Below, in pieces: positions 25,301 to 37,300 of a stretch of 64,000 nucleotides of DNA (positions are counted from its first letter, which is position 1; each line of letters opens with the position of its first letter). Source of the stretch: Cryptomeria japonica. Taxonomy: Eukaryota; Streptophyta; Pinopsida; Cupressales; Cupressaceae. The position numbers and the translations under genes were made by a program. The stretch spans positions 97,277,796-97,341,795 of the forward strand of contig NC_081412.1 in the NCBI RefSeq assembly GCF_030272615.1, read 5' to 3'. The notes under the pieces were generated by a model. It was given only the letters and a program-made list of their open reading frames with translations. It was not told the origin of the DNA and ran no database searches.

Positions 25301-28300
25301 ATGATTGTATCAAGTGTTTGCATGATGTTCTTCATGAACTTGCTCACTCTAGTGTAGGAATCCTCTATCTATGTATCCATCAATTGTGCTGAATTCCTCA
25401 TTTTCTCCATATGATCAACTGTCTCTGCGGGAAGCAAAGGAGGTGGTGTAGCTGCTGGACTTTGATGCGTCAATGGTTGCTGCAATTGCTGGACGTAGTT
25501 CCTCCATGCACTTATCTCCTTTTCCAATCTTCTATTCTTCTTTATTTCAGCTCTCAACATGTCATTGACGACCTTCACTAAATCAGTCGCATCACCTATG
25601 GCCTGCTCGGAGGTGAGTGGACCCAAGTCAATGGTCTCCATATCATACTCATCAACCGTAATTTGTCCTTCATATTTCTCAACTCTTGGAGTGGCTCTTT
25701 GCAACTTTCTTGTTCCTGAGTCATATTTAATCACCTTTGACATCTTCGTAGCTTTATTCTTCTCAGTAACTTCTTGAGTTCGGCTTAGAAGACTTGCTAT
25801 GTCATATGTTTGTTCTTCTTCTTCGACCACTATCACTTCTTGAGCTAATCTTTCCTTTAACCACTCCGGAATAGAAGATCTCCCTTCTTGAATTTGTGTT
25901 CCTCCGATCATTTGCTCATCTCTAGGTGGTGAAGCAGTTTCATCATTATCCTCTCCACCTTCTTCAATCTCTTGAATGAGGTGAGTGAAATCATCTTGCT
26001 CTTGAGATGCCTTCCCTTTGTCTTTAGCATTGTGGACTGTAGACTCAGCTGATTCATTGGCTCCTTGACTCAACTCTTTTTCTATCCTTAGTTCTTTTTG
26101 TCTGGAAGGAGGATGATTCACACTTGATTTATGTTTCTTCTTTGCGGGTTCCTTTTCACCATGATATTCCTTCCTTTTTGATCCTCTTGAATGAGATGGC
26201 TGGGGTGCGCTGCCACTTGCGCTAGCTTCATCTTCATCTCTTTTTTCTTCTAAGTGGAATGTTGGTGCTATATTTTACCCTTTCAACTTTTGATGTTGCA
26301 CATCTACCCATATGCGATTGGTACTCCAAGACTGGTTTCATTAACTCCTTCAAATCACTAATCTCCAGGTCTGCCCATTTGAATTTGACCTCCTTGTCTT
26401 CTTTGGCATAGGCTCCTTGAAGATATCTACCACTATCTTGAACTTGATCGGCTACATGAAACAACTTGCCTTCTCTGATGAAATTGAGTGGTAGCCTAGA
26501 ATACATCTTCCTCTTTACCTCTATATCATTTTGAATATTCATCCAATAATCTTCAAGATGCCATCGATGCCTGTTGTTCCTTCCCAAAACTTCTTTCACC
26601 TTTCTGTATGGGTCAAAGCACTCTCTCATTTTGAATGGCTTGAGTGAATGAAATGCTAACTCTTTCTCGGCATCTTTGGCTGCATGAATAGATGGGCATG
26701 ACTCAATGGAATCTCCAAGTGTGATGGGAAAAGAAACACCGGCACCATGTTTATGTCTATATGCTTTGATATACACCAATAACTGTGTCACCACCTCAAG
26801 TAGCACAACTCTATTTGTTGGGTATCGCGGTAATATGTAGGGAGGAATGGGAGATCCTTGAATTATGATGTAGGTGAACTTCGGGAACTAAATGAACCAT
26901 GCACCATGTTGCTCTACCAACGCCTATGCTTTTGGAGAGAGTCTTTGTTGTGATCCACCTCGAAATTGCCTCGTAATATGCATAGTGAATGCATCATTCA
27001 CCCTCATGTAGTGTTGTTTCGGTGGATGTTTGAGTTGCGGATAACAATCATACACCTTGATCTCTCTAGGTCTCCTTCCAATTATGCCCGTATACATGAG
27101 TCTTGGATATTCAAAATTTCTCACAATGGCGTATATGACGTAAGAGGTCATATAGAACGTCCTGATGCGCATTAGCCTCCTTAATTGCTTATCAATGCTG
27201 TTTCTAATAAGTCTTGCCCAATTGATCGCCGCCTTGTCACGGGTGACAGTCTCAATGTAGTAGAACATCCATTCCTCAAAGTATGAAGCCTTAGATGCAC
27301 CAACTAATTGATGGAGCAAGGTGACGAAATCTCTATATTCATCATTGAAGTCAATCCTATGCAGTCTATCAGGCATCTGCTTCTTCCTCCTCTACTCTTC
27401 TTCAACCAAAATTTGTTGATTATCTTCGCGCAAGCATCAGGATCATCATCGTAGGCTGATTTAGCTCCTTCCAATGTTATGTAGATCATTTCCTTGGGCT
27501 CGGGTAGATGAAACGTCTCGCTGATTGCTGTCTCCAAAAGATATGCGAGCACCTTCCCATCCTTCACCACAATTCTTCTTGATTTAGAGTCATAGTGTTG
27601 AGCACACTCTATAATGAGCTCATAGCATTGCACTACGGGAGGAAAGCCAGCTGCGTTTATGAGTCCACTTTCGCTCATCTTCTTGGCTGTTGGTGTAGGT
27701 TTGTTGATATATGACGGGTGGCGAAACTTCTTGGTGTCGAACTTACCAAGACGAGTGTCTCAAACTTTGCTCCAATTCGACGTGATCCTGGTCTCGAATG
27801 CACTCCCCTTCATATCTTCCTTGATGAGCGCTTGGCGGGAGAGAGTCTTGTTTTGTTTGGGAGACGCCATCTTTCTCCTATAAGAGATGTTCAAGTTAGA
27901 TTAATGGTGAAAGGTAGGTGAAATGAAAATTCAAATCAACCTTCTTAATGAATATGATTTTAATGACTAAAAAAAAGATTCATTTTGTGGTTAATGTAGA
28001 TCTAATTCAATGAAATTCAATTAAAATTTAACCATAATCAGTCCTAGGATGACTCTTCTATCAAGCAAGATGCTATACTTCACCTCAGATTTTACTGATT
28101 TCACCTTACTTGAAGACTAAATGATGATAAAAAAATCTACAAGAGGTGGGTAAAGATGAACAAATTCATCCTCCAAAGGATATACTTGCTGATCTTTTTG
28201 TGTGAATTCGCCCTTATGAAGATGTTGCTGCTGATAAATTCACCAATCTGCACTTACGAAATTCGCTGGCTGCTAATGAAATTCGCTCAAGAGGGAAGAA

Positions 28301-31300
28301 ATAACTTATTTGATTTGATGTTGAAATGATTGTTTCACATTTACCTTTATAGGCGCCTAAGGTGTGTGGGTGTGTCTTTTACCCTAAGGCCGACTTTGTC
28401 ATGAAATAAAATTAAATAAAAAAACTTCCCCTGGCCAACATACCTCTTGATTAATTTTGAATTTGTTTTGGGCCTCAAATCATGCATTAGTCAATTTTGC
28501 AAACATCATATGAACTTCGCTCCAATCACTCAACTCCCGAAGTATGAACTTTGCTCCAATCCTTCAACTCCCGAAGTATGAACTTCGGTCCAATCCTTCA
28601 ATTCATGAAGTAAGTTTTTCGCTCTAAGTTGAGGGATCATGAAGTTGATATTCTTTAAATTTGTTTCATTCTTTTGATTCTCATTTTATCAATGAAGGCT
28701 TGAAGGTATAATCTGCTCCATTCTTTTCTATTCATGAATCTTGCTGCTATCCATCAACTTGTGAAGTTCAAATTTGCTCTCATAAGGCAATTTGTGAAGT
28801 TCGCTTGAGAAGTGTAACTCTTGAAGTAATGATTTCGCTCCAAAACTCTTGAACCTGAAGTTCGCTCACATCCTACAACTCATGAAGTAGTAAAATCACT
28901 TCAAACCGGCAGCTCATGAAGTTCATTTGGCATTGTATCTACTCAAGGCGATCATCCTTCATTCTCTCACTCAACTTCGCTCATGCATTGATGAAATTCG
29001 CTCCAAAAGGTGGAATCATGAAGTTCGCTTCAAAATGATGACTCATGAAGTTGTGTTTTCTAATTCGTCTCATCCATTTATACCCAACTTCACTCTTAAA
29101 GAAGTAAATCGCTCCAATTTATGAGATCATGAACTTCGCTCCAAAAGCTCAATTCATGAAGTTGTCAACTTCGCTCCAAAACCCAAACTCATGAAGTTAT
29201 AAATTTTCGCTCCAAAACCCAAACTCATGAAGTTATCAACTTCGCTCCTCTTGGTCGAGTCATGAAGTTTGTATTTCACTCCATCCTAGCAATTCATGAA
29301 GTAGAGGAGTTTGCTCCAAAACTCAAACTCATGAAGTTGGGTTGGCATTGAATCCATTCATTTCTCATCTAACTTCACTCGTGTAGTCTCATAGGTGGAA
29401 TTCGCTCCTAAGATGCAAGTCATGAAGTTCAAACTTCGCAAAAAAATAAAGAAAAAAGAAAACAGTCACAAAAGAGGGCTACCTTGAGGCTTGGATAATG
29501 CTTTAATTCCTTTGATTGAACTGTGAATTGGCATCAATCTTCCTCTTCCTCTTTCTCTCTATTCCTCAATCTTAATGACTTTGCCTGCAAATTTTTGCAT
29601 TATCATGGCTGGCTGTTGCAACTTTCAACTTTGTTTTTGAAAACTCTGGTGGAGTTGGAATGAGGCTTAGATACTTATTTGTAAGTTTTTTGTGAGTATG
29701 TAGGGTCTGGATGTCAGGGCTTGTGTCCTACATCATTTTTTTTTTAAATAAAAATTATGTATTGTAGCTTTCTGTAGTGGGGGATGCTTGGGAATCTCTG
29801 AGATGTTTTGGAGTCTCATGTGAGTCCACTAGACGACTCAGAGTTGCCTATAAATCTCTCCAAAAAAGTGGACGTCTTGGAAACATCCTATTTATAGTGG
29901 GACAACCCAAAAATGCTGTTGAAACTTTTAGGCTGCTGTGGTGGGACGGCAGGGGGATGTCTCAATCTTGGTAACATGGGGATTTTGGGGAGGCAACACA
30001 TCACTGTTCAACATTGATTTTAATTGAAAATATGAAAACTATTAGCATATAGCTATTATTTATGCACTATGAATTATGCATTATGAAATGCAATGTAATC
30101 AGTGATATGAACATAATTGACAAAAATCTATGTTCCACAATTTTCCCCTTGTTTAAATCCCATTTTTGTTTTAAAAAGATAGTATACTTTAGGTTCGTTG
30201 ATTTTTCCCCAAATTTGTTTTTCTACTATGGTCTATCGTAAGAATTATTTTTTATTGAGTGTTACATATTGTGGCATAATGTTATGATGATAATATTAGG
30301 GACCGGATTGTTAACCATGAACTTTCAATCATTAGTGCAATGAGTCCATCTTCCATCGTTTCATGAAACTAACACACTCATCTAATCATATAATATGTGG
30401 TCTTTAAATTCTAAAAAATGACTATATGTGCTAGTACATGCATGTGAAGAGATCTACAATCAGTGTAATTTGAATATGTCTTGCGTGCAGGATTCAACTC
30501 TACATTACGACAAGGCAATATAACTCATCATGAATACATTCAGGTATATTGATGCTTAGCACCTAGTTTCTTACCTGATATGGGATTTTATGTATCATTT
30601 TTGAAGTAATGTTTCATGAGAAATCAATAACAGGTTGGAAAGGGGCGTGACGTGGGGCTTAATCAGATTGCAATGTTTGAGGGAAAAGTTGCAAGTGGAA
30701 ATGGCGAACAAGTTCTGAGCAGAGATGTTTTTAGGCTTGGACAAATTTTTGATTTCTTTAAGATGTTGTCATTCTACTTCACTACGGTTGGCTTTTATTT
30801 TTGTACAATGGTGAGCCTTTTCTTCTTTTTTAGTTTTTGTTGCGAAGTTTAATTTCGGTGTTTTTTTTTGTAGATTCTTATGGAATAGCTATATCTGTTT
30901 GAATTAATGTTGGGTTTTGTCTCTTATTTGTGATGTAGATTACAGTTTTGACTGTATATGTTTTCCTTTATGGTAGAGCATACCTGGTACGTTACTCTTT
31001 ACCAACAATTTAACACTTTTCTTTCTAGGACAATGAATGTTTTGGAAGTTATAGTGATCAGTGCACAGTGAAATTTTTTATTTCTATTTTGAAAAGTGGT
31101 GAATGGAAATGAATTTGTTCATTGTTTTGCTCTATTATGTGTATAATGCTTACCGTTTGCAACAAACCGTTATTATTAACCATGAATAATAATATTTAAT
31201 TTATTGTATTATATAATGAGAAGTTGTTATTTATGGTCAGATTGATCTTTGCTGTGACTCTAATTTTTAGAAACTTATTTTGGCAGGCTCTGTCTGGTGT

Positions 31301-34300
31301 CGGTGGATCTATTGTGAATCAAACTAAGAATAATCTTGCGCTGGAAGCTGCACTAAACACACAGTTCCTATTCCAAATTGGTATATTTACTGCAATACCA
31401 ATGATTATGGGATTCATTTTGGAGCAAGGGTTTTTGAAGGTAGGGGAATAAAACTCGTTTCCTTTACTATTTGGATGTTTCTATTGACATTTTGCAAAAG
31501 CCTTAATTTCTAACAGCGGAAAATTTCTGCAAGCTAATTTTGATCAATAAAACATACAGATATGCTTTTAGCTCATGTTATCCTCATTGTCGATGCCAAT
31601 GAAGGTAGAGCATTGCCAATTGGGCTATGCAATAATATCTTAAAAGACAAGGGTACATCATGTGACATGCTTAATATGCCTTGCCAATACTTGAACACAC
31701 AAATAAAGGCAAGATAACATTAAACTTTTCAGCTGTTAGTGTTATCTAAAGTAATATAGAAAATTCAGTGTTTCAGACATTGCAATTACTTGTGGGATCT
31801 TTGTTCATCCAAAAAGTGAATTTAGGGATACTTGGGGGTGTGGAGTTTTGCCGCTTGCTTCCTCTATGTAACCTGATTTTGAGTCTTGTCCTCTATTATC
31901 TTGTAGAGTTGACAAGATTGTTTCCCTATCACTCTGCTTTGACAAATGTTGTATGTCATGTAACCATCTGATCCGTAAAATTAATGGAAGCCCTTAGCTT
32001 ACTGTTTCTCAATTTTTCTCATACGTTAATAGGTTGGTAAAAAGGAAAATAATTGAATAACTAAATATATGTTGTGGAAAAGTAACATCACATTATATTT
32101 TAAATGTAGAACTCATATTTAATTAAAAAAGGTTGTTCCGAGTGAGTCAAAAAGTGTTGCTAGGCCCAAGGTCCTAAAAGTGAGTGTTTAAAAGGACACT
32201 TTTATATTTTATAATTTTGAGGGATAAATAAAATAAAGAATATAATATTATATTATTTTCTCTTGAAAATGTTATATGAGGAGGATTGTTTTTGAAAAAA
32301 GGTTTTCTTGCTCATTTTCTGATTTTCTTCTTCAGAGAATGAATGTGAATTTGATATTGTTTGTAATTTGGTCTACTGGCTACCAGAACGTTGATTATTG
32401 TATTATATGTCCTCATTTTGATCTCCATATGCTCCCACGTCACCCCTATTGGGATCTTGGTGATCAGAAAGAGTTAACATTCAAAGTGGTTGTAAACTTT
32501 TGGTGGAGAGCTAACTGTCTTGCCAAGGACATTACTTTGTAGCTCCATGTTAAGAAACACATTATGTGCCAAGCTTGTCAAGTCATTTGTATTTACTCTT
32601 GTGATAATAATGCCAACCGCCTTTTTAAAAACTTCTCCCTCTTGATTACATGATTTATTTTGTACTTCACCTATTCTTTTGTCAATAATGATGATTTGTA
32701 TAATTGCTATGCCGACCATAAAAGCCTTAGGCTGCTGAATTCAAATCTCTCTTGTTGAGGTAGTTGGTTCAACGTAGATTATGAGTTTACTCTTGCATCA
32801 AATTTGTCCCTTTTTTTGTAATGGGCTTTTTAATAGACACCAAAACTCAGAGTCTTGTTGATGAAAAATGTAGTCTTGAATAGTTCTCTAGTTAATATGT
32901 TCTAGGCATCGTTTGTAAGCATCCAGTAATGACTTTGTGCATGTCTGGTAAATATCTTTTTCTTGACCAGTATTCACCTCATGCTTTAAAACTATCCATC
33001 CTAAATTACCCAGTAGAATTATGCATTAAATATTATTTAATTTGGTATATATTATACTAATAGTCATTCATATAAATAATGAAGAGAAAGACTCCCCCAA
33101 ATCATTATAACTTATAATGCTAAATTCATATATTATTTTTTATTATTGGAGGTCACTTGTTCGAAGTAGTCTGTTATTTTTTTTATTTTTGCATTTATTT
33201 TCAAGAAATATCATAGCAAGTGGTATCAAAGCTACAATTTGGGTAAAGACTTTTGTTTCCACTGTAACTTATAAACCTTTATGAATTTGGACCTATTTTC
33301 TATTAGGTTTTGAAAATACAAGCTCAGATAAAAAATTGGCTTTCAGTGATATTCTTTGTGCAAGTCATTTTGATTTTATGTTTTCTATTAGTTGATGCTA
33401 TAGGCTGTGAATTTCAGAATTTGTAAAAATATTTTTAGATTTTTGGAGAGCTTGTGAAAAGTTCGTTTGGGTTATTTATTTGTAATTTATTGTTAGTGGC
33501 AAGAATATATTCGCTTAGTTAGTGGTTAAAACATTGGTGAAAATATTTTATTATTTTACTGACGACTATATAAATTAAATTTTTGGTTTCTTCTTTCTTT
33601 TACATTTTTAAAAATATCTTGGAAAATTAGGTAGGGTTATTTCAATAATTTGTTATTTAGTGGTCAAAGTTTCGTCAAAAGATATATCAAATTTAGTCAT
33701 AGCCTAGGTTAAAATTTTATGGTTACAACTTGCACTAGGTACTATCTTTAAGGAAAAAGAATCTAGAAATCAAAATACAAACAAATTTGGAGTCATGTCG
33801 TGTTTAGGATTATCGGAACTTTTAAAAATATTAAATCCAAAGACACTTTTTATTGTCTATCATCTAATATTGAGGGAAAAGTTCCACTTGGACATGAAAT
33901 AGTGATACATTTCATTAAGAAAACTTATTTGACCCATTTGCAACATCTTTAAACAAGAGTTTAGATAGGTTTAAAGTCTAAATTAAGGCATCTGCGAAAT
34001 CATCAAAGCAAGTACCATAGTTGAAAAACTTGGAATTGACAATAACTCGGGAAGTCTAAATTTTTTAAAATCTCACGACTTGGTGAAAAATCAAGGGAAA
34101 ACTAGACAAACTATAGAATATTTGAAAATACAATTTTTTAATAATTTTTTTAAAAAAAACACACATATATTGAATTTGTAGAGCATATTACGAATTTCCA
34201 TCATATGAAATCAAAACTAGAGGTTAATATATATCAGGGGCTAAAAAACAAGTTTGACCTTTGAATATATGTGAACTATGTTGAAAGTGTTGATTCAATG

Positions 34301-37300
34301 TTCAATATAATAAGTGTGAAAAACCCTTATAGATCTTTACAATAGTTACAAAAAATTTACAAAAATAAACATAAATAGCATGCATGCCACAACACAGAGA
34401 TATACATGGGAAAAACCATTTCGGGAGAAAAACCCAACACCCCAAATGGCACTCAATATACTATTTAGAAATTAATAACAAATTATAATATACTTACAGA
34501 GCAAGCTTCTCATAGGAGTATCATTAATAGAGATCTAGTGGTAAATAAACAACTATAAAACTCTTACACAAAACCTTCATCTCACACACCTAATAAATAG
34601 GAGATACAATACAGGAAACTGGCAAATGGTATTACAAAACAATGAACTAAAACAACCCAAAAGTGGCACCCAACTTATCTCCAATCCTAGATACTCTATG
34701 ATGTGTCAAAATACACACCAACATGTGTAGCTCCCTTTTATAGCTCATTTATGTGTCTAGTGCATTTTTTATATTTCCTATTTTAGGATACCCAACTTCC
34801 AGAGGCCATAACTTTTAAACCGGGTAGTCAATTGTGAATTGTATGAAGTGTCGAAAGGCTCACAATGCGCTCTATCAAGTTGTAACCCTCTATGCCGGTT
34901 ACATACACTTTTAGGCCGTTTTGGAACCTCTAAGGTCTTCAAAATTGACTTTGAAACCTTCGTGCGCAACTTCAAAAAACAAAAACTTTAATATCTACAA
35001 ATCTAGACATGATCTTGCAACAAAAACTTACTGACATGCTTATCTAGCCAATTCGAAGCTCAAGCAAAAATTTCAGACCAATTTATTCTCAAATGAAAAC
35101 TTGCAATAAATAGTAACCTTGTGTAAATTCAAGGTTGAGACACCATTTTCATAACAAAAACATTGTGATGTTTGGGATGATGAAATGTTTGAGGGCAGAT
35201 CATCCGAAGGCAAGGGCAAGCAAAACATTGTTAAGTTTCCTTGTATGGGTAACATTCAAGGTTTTTATGAGTCCTAAGATTTAGCAGAAGTGGAAGTTAA
35301 ACCAAAATGTGAAAAGGACATGGAAGTCAAACATCGAAGTCTTATGAAGAATAAGGCTTGGGGTCTTTTAGATCGTCCATTGGGGAAGAAACCAATTGGC
35401 TGCAAATGGGTGTACAAAACCAAATACAAAGCTAATGGTACACTTGACAAGTACAAAGCATGGTTGGTGGCTAAAGGATTCTTGCAGAGAGAAGGTATTG
35501 TCCTTTTCTCCTACAGCAAAGATGAGCACCATCTCTGTAGTTCTAACCATGGTAGCATTGTTTGGCTTGAAAGTCCATCAAATGGACATGAATGTGTAGT
35601 GCCTTCCTCAATGGAGACTTGGAGGAAGAAGTGTACATGATTGAGTCTTAAGGATTTTAGATTGTAGGAAAAGAGCATTAGGTATGCAAATTGATGAAGG
35701 CTCTTTATGGTCTGAAGTAGGCTCCAAGAGCATGGTACATAAGGAGTGACAGGTATTTGGATGAACAAGGGTTTCAGAGAAGTCCTTTAGATCCTACCTT
35801 GTATGTCAAAATTGTAGGCAATGACATCATCCTTCTAGTCATTTATGTGGATGATATTATCATTACACGTAGTGAGACATCTTTGATTGAACAAATCAAA
35901 TGGAAATTGAATGAGGCTTTTGACATGATAGACTAGGCCTCCCACATTATTGCTTAGGTGTAGAGGTTTGGCAAACAGGAGGTGGTATTTTCATTTCTCA
36001 GTCTCAATATGCTAGGAGTTTGCTAGACAAGTTTAGAATGATAGATTGCATGATCTTGTCTACACCTATGGAGAAAGGCTAAAGCTTTCAGCCAAAACAA
36101 ACTCAAATGTGATCAATCAGTCCTAGGAAATTAGTGGGTAGTCTTATATCTTACAACCACTAGACGTGATTTGAGCTATATTTTGTGGTACATTTCTAGA
36201 TTCGTAAAAACACCTAGGGCATAATGTTGGGTTGCAGCGAAGAGTGCACTAAGGTATGTGAAAGGGACACACAATTTTGGTATTTTCTATAGCAGAAGCA
36301 AAGATCCTAGGTTGGTTGGTGTTGACGTGTATTTTGTACACTATCAAACACAGAATTAAATACCCAAGGGTACCTTATCCTCTCTTGAGTAAAGCCTCTG
36401 ATTGCTGAAGATATCGCGAAAAAGATCAATCAAGGTGACTTCAAGGTTCTTTGCTGTAGGATCTCTACGTGTGGATAAGCTCTCTATGGTATGATGTGAT
36501 TTGCTGGAATCACAAGGGGACTTACACTTGATGACTGAACTTCTGATTTGCTTTGAATATGGCTGGAACACAGGATTTTACTGCCTTAGATTGGAAAAAA
36601 AAAAGAAAAAAGACGAGGGCGAGGAAAGGATCTAATCCTAACACTAAGAATGTAAGAGCAATGAATGATCTTTGATGAAATTCTAACTAAGTCTTGTTTT
36701 GACATCTCAGGACCATCTCCACAAGGTTAGTGTGATCTTCAAAGGAAAGCTTTATGATGTTCAAATCATCACTGCAGGCATAGACACCATCAGGTTGATG
36801 CATATCAATGAAGAAGCGACAATTGAAGTTAAGCTTAAGCTGAATGATTCCAGTTGACTACACAAGGCAAGTCTGCAATCAACAAACTGCTAGTAGTATG
36901 GATATACGAATTCCACCATCAATCAAGCACATTTCTTCCACTCATCTAATAACATGAAATCAAATATGAGAAGTATAGAGACCATGCAAATTGTCGAATC
37001 GACCCATAAATTTCACCATTTCTTCAATGAAGTTACGAGTCTTTTACAACAACATCTTGGCAACAATTTTTGCCTTCTCTCTCTACTCTATTCTAATTGC
37101 TATTCTAATCACCTTCTAACTACTCTCTATTCACTAACTCCTTTCTAACTCTCTAACTTACTGCCTTTACAAAATGAAGAGTTGGGGCTTATATAGTGCC
37201 CACAATACAATTCGATGGCTAAGATCAATTCGAGATCAATGGTCAAGATTTTACAATGAAAACCCTAATTAGGGTTTGTTACAACCATTACATAACATTT

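Larger units (their letters stand above)
23917..29473 (-). mobile_element. Third, diverged member of the giant-LTR family, with long embedded ORF
   Basis: Read on the minus strand: a terminus-like GTGACTG near 29470, an array of AACTTCGCTCC...CATGAAGTT repeats (29430-28500), TATA box 1 (CTATAAAGG near 28350), a long decayed ORF (27870-24718), TATA box 2 (TCTATATAAGC near 24510), and a tail that aligns with the LTR copies down to about 23917 (GACTCCAAGGTTC and CTACGTGTGGATAAGCT are shared). The architecture is the same as the two solo LTRs but the sequence is much diverged. Ends and target duplication are not resolved, and the left end touches the hairpin. Confidence 0.65.

Noticed and set aside
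33221-33232. TGGTATCAAAGC as primer binding site of an LTR element
   Set aside because: No LTR terminus precedes it and no Gag-like coding follows; one mismatch to a 12-mer in 2.5 kb of AT-rich sequence is weak.
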